Shown here: positions 58,152 to 64,000 of the stretch, piece after piece
Numbering within the stretch: position 1 is the first letter of the stretch
Layout: each line of letters opens with the position of its first letter
From: CAYLPJ01 sp964385465
GTDB taxonomy: Bacteria; Planctomycetota; Phycisphaerae; SM23-33
Length of the DNA stretch: 64,000 nucleotides
Reading direction: 5' to 3'
Assembly: GCA_964385465.1 (NCBI GenBank)
Contig: CAYLPJ010000004.1
Span: forward strand, 1-64,000
Notes under the pieces: generated by a model
The model's input: only the letters and a program-made list of their open reading frames with translations
Told to the model about the DNA's origin: nothing
The model's database searches: none
Made by a program: the position numbers and the translations under genes

Positions 58152-58463
58152 ATGCGGAGCTTCGAGCAGCACGTCAGCCTTCTGCTCGGCGCCGGTCTCG
58201 CGCCGGCTTCCGCCGCGGGCGCGGCGCCGGCGGCGGACGCCAAGGACGAGGAGCCCGACTACCGCCTGTGCGCGCCGGGCAACAGCCTGACCGGCGAGTT
58301 GCGGCACAAAGACTTCGTTGCGATGTGCGCGGGCGGGGCAAGGCGCTGCGGCCGGCGCGCCGGACGGTGCCCGGCGGGCAGCGTTGCCTGGCACGGCTCG
58401 ACGAGCGACGACACGGGCCCCAGCCGGTTCCGCACGGTAATCTTCCTGCCCGCGGAGGAATGA
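58152..58463 (+). CDS. Possible small Cys-containing secreted protein, function unknown
   Basis: This 103-codon ORF has an ATG eight bases after GGAG. Its first ~27 residues could be a signal peptide (MRSFEQHVSLLLGAGLAPAS). The mature part is short and polar, with four Cys (one in CAPGNSLTGEL, three around CAGGARRC and RCPAG). I recognise no family. In DNA this GC-rich such an ORF can arise by chance; a remnant of a larger gene is also possible. It lies 58 bp before the FAD oxidoreductase gene. Confidence 0.3.
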   Translation: MRSFEQHVSLLLGAGLAPASAAGAAPAADAKDEEPDYRLCAPGNSLTGELRHKDFVAMCAGGARRCGRRAGRCPAGSVAWHGSTSDDTGPSRFRTVIFLPAEE

Positions 58464-58521
58464 CGCGAGGCGGAGATTCCGGCATGGCGCCCGCGACGGG
58501 CAGCGCGACAAGGAGAACCCG

Positions 58522-59802
58522 ATGGAGTTCGAGTACGACGTGATCGTGGTCGGTGGCGGCACGGCGGGGGTGACGGCTGCGGTCCAGGCCGGGCGGTCCG
58601 GGGCGCGGACGCTGCTGATCGAGAAGAACGGCATGCTGGGCGGGACGATGACCGTCGGCGGAATCAACGCGCCCGCGTCGTTCTTCGCCCGCGGAAGGCA
58701 GGTCATCGCCGGCATCGGCTGGGAGCTGGTCCGCGAGGCGATGGTCGAGGCCGGCGACGACGTTCCCGGCCCCGAGTGCACGCGCGGCAGCAATGGCCCG
58801 CGGCACATCGGCGTGGACCCGGGCCTCTTCGCGGCCGTCTGCGACGAGGCCGTCCTCGGCGCCGGCGTCGAGATGCTCCTGCACGCCATGCCGGCGGCGG
58901 CGCGTTTCGCCGACGGCGGCTGGGAGCTGACCGTCTGCACGAAGACCGGCCTGGAGCCCGCGCGGGCGAAGGCGCTCATCGACACCACGGGCGACGCGAA
59001 CGTGGTGATGCTGGCCGGGCTGGAGGTCCTCCGCCCGGCGGCGGTCCAGCCGGCGACACTGGTGTTCCACTGCTCGGGCTACGACGCCGACGCCCTGGAC
59101 TACCCCGCCCTGGCCGCCGCGGCCCGCGAGGCCGTCGCCGCCGGCGAGTTGAAGACCACGGACCTGTCGTGGCGCGACGACGGGCCCGAGCGGCTGCTCC
59201 GCGACGGCGGGGGCAACCGCAACCACCTTCCCGCCGGCGGGGCCGAAACCAGCGCCGGACGGACCGCCGCGGAGATCGAGGCCCGCCGCGCCCTGCTGCG
59301 GATGGTCCGCTTCTTCCGCGGGCAGCCCGGCCTGGCAGGCTTCCGCGTGGACAGCCTGTGCACCGAGGCGGGCATCCGCGAGACGGTGGTCATCCGCGGG
59401 AAGGCGACGGTGACCGCGGCCGACTACGAGGCCGGCCGGCTGTTCGACGACGCCCTCTGCTACGCCTTCTACCCCATCGACGAGCACCTGCACGACGGGA
59501 AGGGCATCAACGCCCGACCGCTGGCCGACGGCGTGCTGCCGACGGTCCCGCGGGGGGCCCTGCTGCCGGCGGACAGCCGGTTCCTGATCGCCGCCGGGCG
59601 GTGCGTCTCCAGCGACCGCGAGGCCAACTCGGCCCTTCGCGTGGAGTGCCCGTGCATGGCCATGGGCCAGGCCGCCGGCGTGCTGGCGGCGATGAGCGCC
59701 CGGACCGGAAAGGACCCCGAGGCCCTGCCGCTGGACGCCGTGGCCGACGAACTTCGCAAGCACGGCGCAATCGTGCCCCCAGACGCCGACACCGCCCCCT
59801 GA
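58522..59802 (+). CDS. Cytoplasmic FAD-dependent oxidoreductase (FAD_oxidored type)
   Basis: This 426-aa protein has a Rossmann FAD motif at the N-terminus (YDVIVVGGGTAGVTAAVQAG), then LIEKNGMLGGTMTVGG, ALIDTTGDANVVMLAGLE, and near the C-terminus RFLIAAGRCVSSDREANSAL with MAMGQAAGVLAA, the usual closing FAD contacts. There is no signal peptide. AAGGAG lies six bases upstream. It resembles the second half of the secreted double-FAD protein at 48712-51573, so the locus has an exported and a cytoplasmic member of the same family. The substrate is unknown; sugar or glycoside oxidation is inferred from the neighbours. Confidence 0.85.
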   Translation: MEFEYDVIVVGGGTAGVTAAVQAGRSGARTLLIEKNGMLGGTMTVGGINAPASFFARGRQVIAGIGWELVREAMVEAGDDVPGPECTRGSNGPRHIGVDPGLFAAVCDEAVLGAGVEMLLHAMPAAARFADGGWELTVCTKTGLEPARAKALIDTTGDANVVMLAGLEVLRPAAVQPATLVFHCSGYDADALDYPALAAAAREAVAAGELKTTDLSWRDDGPERLLRDGGGNRNHLPAGGAETSAGRTAAEIEARRALLRMVRFFRGQPGLAGFRVDSLCTEAGIRETVVIRGKATVTAADYEAGRLFDDALCYAFYPIDEHLHDGKGINARPLADGVLPTVPRGALLPADSRFLIAAGRCVSSDREANSALRVECPCMAMGQAAGVLAAMSARTGKDPEALPLDAVADELRKHGAIVPPDADTAP

Positions 59803-59871
59803 CCCGCGGGGCCGCGAGGTATGGAACCGAATGCCGCGGCTTGACGCAGAATGGCAACGAGGAGTTCATCC

Positions 59872-62800
59872 ATGAACAGGCATCCGCACTGGCTGATACC
59901 GGCTCTCACAGGGGCCGTTCTTCTGGTATCCGCGGCCACGGCCGCCGAGGTCCCCCCGGCCGCGAGGGCCGTCCGCGAGGAGGCCCTGCGAGCCAATCGC
60001 GGTCCCCAAGGCCGGCCTCTGCCGCTGCTGGCGCACTGGCACCGCATGACGATGCCGCCGTCGTGGCAGGTGGAGATGATCCGCAAGGGCCACCCGATCC
60101 TGCCGTGGCTCTCCTACCACCGCCGGATGAAGCCCGAGCGGGTTGTGGAGGAATACGGCGAGGCCCTGGCAGCCCTTCGCAAGTGGAAGCTGCCCATCGT
60201 GCTGCTGACCGGCGGGCAGTGGGAGGCGGACTTCTACCTCCGCGAGGAGTACCGCAACGGTCCCCCGGATGAGACCGGCGCGACGCTCGGGCGGGACGGG
60301 AAGATCCTCAAGTCCGTCAGCCCCTTCAGCCCCGTCCAGCCGTGGCGGAAGCTGGGCGCCAAGTGGACGGACAACCCCGCCTGCCGGAAGTTCCAGGAGC
60401 TCTACCCCGACCCGCCGCTGGTCTTCTTCCTGACCAACAACGAGGCCAAGGACCTCGGCGCCGGCGAGGTGGAGAAGTCCAAGCGGTACATGGACAAGTA
60501 CGGCCCCGGGCGCGATATCGACTTCAAGCGCAAGGTGGTCCACGCCGGCTGGGGCGAACGGTACGGCGCACTGGTCGAAGGCATGAAGGCCGCCCTGGCG
60601 GCCGAGGGCTGGCGGGAGAATTGCCGGATCATCGCCTACAACGGCTTCCGCCAGCCGTGGTGGGACGGCGGCGTGCCCTCGGCATACGACAACCACTGGC
60701 AGCCGACGAAGAAGGCCTTCCACGTCTACAGCGTGCAGGCGGAGTTGATGAACCAGCACTTCATGACCTCCCGCGTCCTCGCCCGCGACCCGGACTTCTG
60801 GATCGAGGTGATCTACTGGGACGGCGACGGCGGAAAGGCCGTCCAGTACGAGCAGTCGGGCATCCCCTACACGCCGCGGCTCTACGCCGGCTGGGCCGAG
60901 TATGTCCTCTGGACCGCCACGCCGCGCGTCGCCCGCGAATGGCGCGGCAGCGCCTACAAGCGCGACGAGGGGTGGTGGCCGTATTTCGCGACGATCATCC
61001 GCGCCGTCAACCGCGTCCATCGCAGCGAGTTGCTGAAGCGGTTCTGGCGACACGGCGAGCTGGTCGCCAACCCGGACTTCACGAATCCCGTCGTTCACGG
61101 CATACCGGAGGAGCTCCGCGACGAGAGCCGCTGGTACCGCCTCGCGACGAACCTCGACCCGCCGAAGCCGTGGGACATCCAGACGCACCTGCCCGTCTAC
61201 GCCCTCGCCCGCGTGCTGGGCGAGAAGCCCAAGCGCCAGTGGCTGCTCTACGCCCACGCCCCCATGGGCAAGGACCGCGAGGGCGTCGAGATCACCATCC
61301 CCGGGTACGGGGCCGTCACCGTGGACGTCCCCGTCGAGGGCGGCTTCTATCACGTCACCGAGGCCGACGGCGCCGTCCGGGCGGTGGAGGGCGCCCGCAA
61401 CCCCGCCGTCGAGGCCGACAACGCCCCGCCGGTCGCCCGCGAGGACGAGTACGCCATCGCAGGCGGAGAGGCGCTCACCACCACGCGCATGCGTTTCAGC
61501 GGCGTCCCCGGCGTGCTGCGCAACGACACCGACGCCGAGGGCGACCCGCTGACCGCCCGCCTGCACGAGGGGCCCAGCCACGGCAAGCTGGTCTTCCGGC
61601 CGGAGGGCACGTTCACGTATACGCCGGCGAAGGGCTTTGACGGCGTGGACACGTTCACCTACGCCGCGTGCGACCCGGCGGGCGAATCGGAGCCGACGCC
61701 GGTGACCGTCCGCGTGACGCGCGACCTGCCGCGGATCCTCGACGACACCGGCGAGGGCTTTGCCGACACCGCCCGCTGGGGGACCACCGACGGCGTCGGC
61801 GGCGTCGGCGGGGACATCGCCTACTTCCCCGCCGGGCGGCTGGGCGGCAGCTCGGCTGCGTGGACCTTCACCGACCTGCCCGACGGCGAGTACGACGTCT
61901 TCGCCACCTGGGCGGTCTTCAGCTACCACCGCCCCGACAAGGTGCCCATGGAGGTCTTCGACGGCAGGACCTCGCGGGCGAAGGTCCACGTCAACCAGGA
62001 AGCCGAGCCGGACGGCGAGACCGTCGAAGGCCGACCTTGGAAGAAGCTCGCGCGGGTGCGGGTGGCAAGCGGCACGCTGAAGGTGGTGCTCCCGGCGAAG
62101 GCGAAGGGCCGGTGGGTCGTGGCCGACGCGGTCCGGGTCGTCCCGGCCGGGGGCGGCGAGGCCCGGGTGATCGACAACGGGGACGCCGGCTTCCGCGGGG
62201 AGCAGAACTGGCTGCTCCACGACGAGGGCTTCGGCGGAGGCGCCCGCTACATTCGCGGGACCAGGAAGCCCGACCGCGAGGCCACCGCGAGCTGGACGTT
62301 CGACGGCGTCGAGCCCGGCGTCTACGAGCTGCTGGCGACCTGGCCGGCGGGCGTCAGCCGCACCTCCGTGCGATACAACATCTTCGACGGCAAGGCCGCC
62401 AAGGCCCGCATCCGCGTCGATCAGGGGCGCCAGCCGGCCGACCTGCTGGCCAAGGGCACGCTCTGGGCGAGCCTGGGAGAGTTCGTCATCGCCAACGGGT
62501 CCGTCCGCGTGGTGCTCAGCAACGTCGGCTCGAAGGCGAACGTGATGGCCGATGCCCTCGCCCTGCTCCCGCGGGGCGGGCGGGCCGGCGTGATCCTCGA
62601 CGACGCCGACGAGACCTTCGCCGCCGGGCTGCACACCAAGAAGCTCAGCCACGGCTACGGCAAGGGCGGGCAGAGGTTCTTCTCCAAGCACGTCAGAGAG
62701 GACACCCCGCCGGCGGTCTGGAAGCTGCCGAACCTGCCGCCCGGGAGGTACCGCCTGCTGGCGACGTGGTTCGACTACCAGACCCACTGCCCGGAGGCGA

Positions 62801-63015
62801 CCTACCGGCTGGCCGCCGGCGAGAAGACGCTGCTGACCGGGACGGTCGATCAGACGGCCCCGCCCGCCGGCCGGCGGTTCGAGGGCGTGAGGTGGCAGGC
62901 CCTCGGCGAGGTCCGCCACGCCGGCGGCCCCGTGGCGGTGTACGTCAACGCCGGGGCGAACACGGAAAGCCACGTTGTCGCCGACGCCGTCCGTCTCCAG
63001 GCCATCGACGAGTAG
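59872..63015 (+). CDS. Secreted TIM-barrel-like protein with cadherin-like and three golvesin-like modules
   Basis: This 1047-aa protein has a signal peptide (MNRHPHWLIPALTGAVLLVSA, then ATAAE). Residues about 30-500 look like a glycosidase-type barrel (LLAHWHRMTMPPSWQVEMIR, LPIVLLTGGQWEADFY, VFFLTNNEAKDLG, DFWIEVIYWDGDGG), but I cannot place the family. Residues 515-617 are a VCBS/cadherin-like module (GVLRNDTDAEGDPLTARL, GTFTYTPAKGFDGVDTFTY). Three golvesin/Xly-type sugar-binding repeats follow (about 622-760, 765-900, 905-1046; AAWTFTDLPDGEYDVFATW, VVADAVRV). I preferred the ATG at 59872 (GAGGAG eight bases upstream) to 59851. It lies 69 bp after the FAD gene and probably belongs to the same operon. 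Confidence 0.82.
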   Translation: MNRHPHWLIPALTGAVLLVSAATAAEVPPAARAVREEALRANRGPQGRPLPLLAHWHRMTMPPSWQVEMIRKGHPILPWLSYHRRMKPERVVEEYGEALAALRKWKLPIVLLTGGQWEADFYLREEYRNGPPDETGATLGRDGKILKSVSPFSPVQPWRKLGAKWTDNPACRKFQELYPDPPLVFFLTNNEAKDLGAGEVEKSKRYMDKYGPGRDIDFKRKVVHAGWGERYGALVEGMKAALAAEGWRENCRIIAYNGFRQPWWDGGVPSAYDNHWQPTKKAFHVYSVQAELMNQHFMTSRVLARDPDFWIEVIYWDGDGGKAVQYEQSGIPYTPRLYAGWAEYVLWTATPRVAREWRGSAYKRDEGWWPYFATIIRAVNRVHRSELLKRFWRHGELVANPDFTNPVVHGIPEELRDESRWYRLATNLDPPKPWDIQTHLPVYALARVLGEKPKRQWLLYAHAPMGKDREGVEITIPGYGAVTVDVPVEGGFYHVTEADGAVRAVEGARNPAVEADNAPPVAREDEYAIAGGEALTTTRMRFSGVPGVLRNDTDAEGDPLTARLHEGPSHGKLVFRPEGTFTYTPAKGFDGVDTFTYAACDPAGESEPTPVTVRVTRDLPRILDDTGEGFADTARWGTTDGVGGVGGDIAYFPAGRLGGSSAAWTFTDLPDGEYDVFATWAVFSYHRPDKVPMEVFDGRTSRAKVHVNQEAEPDGETVEGRPWKKLARVRVASGTLKVVLPAKAKGRWVVADAVRVVPAGGGEARVIDNGDAGFRGEQNWLLHDEGFGGGARYIRGTRKPDREATASWTFDGVEPGVYELLATWPAGVSRTSVRYNIFDGKAAKARIRVDQGRQPADLLAKGTLWASLGEFVIANGSVRVVLSNVGSKANVMADALALLPRGGRAGVILDDADETFAAGLHTKKLSHGYGKGGQRFFSKHVREDTPPAVWKLPNLPPGRYRLLATWFDYQTHCPEATYRLAAGEKTLLTGTVDQTAPPAGRRFEGVRWQALGEVRHAGGPVAVYVNAGANTESHVVADAVRLQAIDE

Positions 63016-63037
63016 CCCCCGCGAAAAGGAGCCGGCC

Positions 63038-64000
63038 GTGAAGCGCCACGCGTTGCCTCTCGTTCTTCTGGCCGTCGCGGGTTCGGCGGTCGCTGCCGAA
63101 GCCGGCAAGGCCGGCGCCTGGCCGGCGAAGGTGGACGGCTTCGTCGCGCCCGCGGCCGGCGAGCACCCGCGGCTGTTCTTCCGCAAGGCACAAGTGCCTG
63201 CCCTGCGCCGGCGGATGGCCACGCCGCAGGGCCGCAGGATGGTCGCCCGCCTCCGCGAGCTGCTGGGCCACGGCGGCGAGCGCTTGCCGCGGTTCGAGCG
63301 GATCATCCCGCTGAACCTCACCATGGACCGCACGCGGCCGGGCCATTTCACCATCGGTCACCCGGCCGGGTACGGCATGCTCTACCTGCTCACCGGCGAG
63401 AAGAAGTACGCGGACATGGCGCGGACGTGCCTGGAGCGGATGTTCGACCCGACGCTGTACGAGGTCTCGCTGCTGGAGCTCAAGCAGCACGAGTCGGTGG
63501 GCAAGCAGTGGACGGCGAAGAACGTGCAGCGCAACCTCCAGCAGCTCGGCTGGGCGGGCAAGAGCGACGAGGAGCTGGCGAAGATCACGCTGACGTTCGG
63601 GCAGAACGACATGGACCCGCGTTTCTGCTGGACCCGCCCGGGCACGGGCATGCGGGCCGGGCCGCTGCTGATGAATGTCGCCATGGCCTACGACCTCTGC
63701 TACGACGGTTGGGACGAGGCCTTCCGCCGCCGGGTGGCAAGGGAACTCATCGAGTACAAGCAGCCGGAGGTGTTCTGGCAGAAGTACACCAAGGCGCGGG
63801 ACATGACCCTCGAACGGGCCGTCGCCGGGGAGAACTACCCGCCGGGGTCGAACCACTACGGTTTCACACTCGGCGGGGCCGGCCTGGCACTGCTGGCCGT
63901 GCGCGGCGACCCGGGCCACGACACCGCTGAGGCCGATCGTCTCCTGGAGCGGGTGCAGGCCAATCTGCGAACGTTGCTGACCGAGGGCTTCGGCGACCGC
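63038..64000 (+). CDS. Heparinase II/III-like polysaccharide lyase, 5' part (3' end outside window)
   Basis: The frame opens with GTG at 63038, six bases after AAAAGGAG, and stays open for 321 codons to the window end. A signal peptide (MKRHALPLVLLAVAGSAVAA) is followed by EHPRLFFRKAQVPALRRRM, the typical entry of heparinase II/III and alginate-lyase-like proteins (HPRL.F...xVPxLR). A helical toroid-like region comes next (GYGMLYLLTGEKKYADMA, MNVAMAYDLCYDGWDEAFRR, GENYPPGSNHYGFTLGGAG). The catalytic Tyr/His segments probably lie partly beyond the window. It follows the golvesin-repeat gene by 22 bp, so it is co-transcribed. Confidence 0.78.
   Translation, partial: MKRHALPLVLLAVAGSAVAAEAGKAGAWPAKVDGFVAPAAGEHPRLFFRKAQVPALRRRMATPQGRRMVARLRELLGHGGERLPRFERIIPLNLTMDRTRPGHFTIGHPAGYGMLYLLTGEKKYADMARTCLERMFDPTLYEVSLLELKQHESVGKQWTAKNVQRNLQQLGWAGKSDEELAKITLTFGQNDMDPRFCWTRPGTGMRAGPLLMNVAMAYDLCYDGWDEAFRRRVARELIEYKQPEVFWQKYTKARDMTLERAVAGENYPPGSNHYGFTLGGAGLALLAVRGDPGHDTAEADRLLERVQANLRTLLTEGFGDR

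Larger units (their letters stand above)
57972..58521. other. Divergent spacer, 550 bp, with one doubtful small ORF
   Basis: This separates the minus-strand GH51-like gene from the plus-strand FAD oxidoreductase. It holds a weak plus-strand promoter candidate at 58073-58101 and the uncertain 103-codon ORF at 58152-58463. The part 57972-58070 contains nothing I can interpret. Confidence 0.5.

Noticed and set aside
59866..63354. Minus-strand frame of 1162 codons
   Set aside because: It is antisense to the golvesin-repeat gene and the start of the lyase gene; its translation has no recognisable domain.
1..64000. tRNA, rRNA, CRISPR arrays, insertion sequences or prophage genes
   Set aside because: No cloverleaf with conserved tRNA bases, no rRNA-like stretch, no short regularly spaced direct repeats and no transposase or integrase protein was seen.

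Overview
The window is high-GC (about 70%) bacterial chromosomal DNA. The protein repertoire points to a planctomycete or a close relative in the PVC group, perhaps a Phycisphaerae-like lineage. The signs are a giant surface protein opening with a LEPR-XLL motif, CARDB, Ig-like and Calx-beta modules, a GAF/HlyD fusion, a Tat-exported PQQ-propeller protein, golvesin-type sugar-binding repeats, and many large secreted glycan-active proteins. This assignment is inferred from family distribution; there is no rRNA or tRNA in the window to confirm it.

Layout. (1) Positions 1-19426, minus strand: one uninterrupted reading frame of at least 6475 codons that leaves the window at its 3' end. It encodes a giant secreted, probably adhesive, surface protein. 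A good sigma70-type promoter and a long leader lie upstream. (2) 19796-24322: a secreted TCAF/M60-like metallopeptidase, a small SlyX protein, and an orphan GAF-transmembrane-HlyD membrane protein. (3) 24485-38376, minus strand: a four-gene block of exported proteins, transcribed as GH-A-type glycosidase paralogue A, a 429-aa secreted protein, a 1940-aa secreted multidomain protein, and a Tat-exported PQQ propeller. (4) 38574-53791, plus strand: six tightly spaced genes, namely a GntR/LacI hybrid (AraR-like) regulator, a secreted beta-propeller, glycosidase paralogues B and C, a secreted double-FAD oxidoreductase with HEAT-like repeats, and a cytoplasmic GH36/clan GH-D-like enzyme. The regulator is divergent from paralogue A. 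(5) 53805-57971, minus strand: a DUF5060/DUF4038 (apiosidase-like) glycosidase and a GH51-like glycosidase. (6) 58152-64000, plus strand: a doubtful small Cys-rich ORF, a cytoplasmic FAD oxidoreductase, a 1047-aa secreted TIM-barrel-like protein with cadherin-like and golvesin-like modules, and the start of a heparinase II/III-like lyase that runs off the window.

From 24 kb onward the region looks like a polysaccharide-degradation locus without SusC/SusD, sulfatases or recognisable transporters. The likely scheme is that secreted glycosidases and propellers act outside the cytoplasm, FAD enzymes oxidise sugars or glycosides, and cytoplasmic enzymes finish the job under an AraR-like sugar sensor. 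The most interesting item is the trio of homologous putative glycosidases (A, B, C). They share Glu residues about 100 positions apart in a WNEPW ... WDTESW arrangement and I could not place them in a named GH family. The giant LEPR-XLL protein is also unusual, with about 16 CARDB modules, an L-type-lectin-like domain and a thrombospondin-C-like domain.
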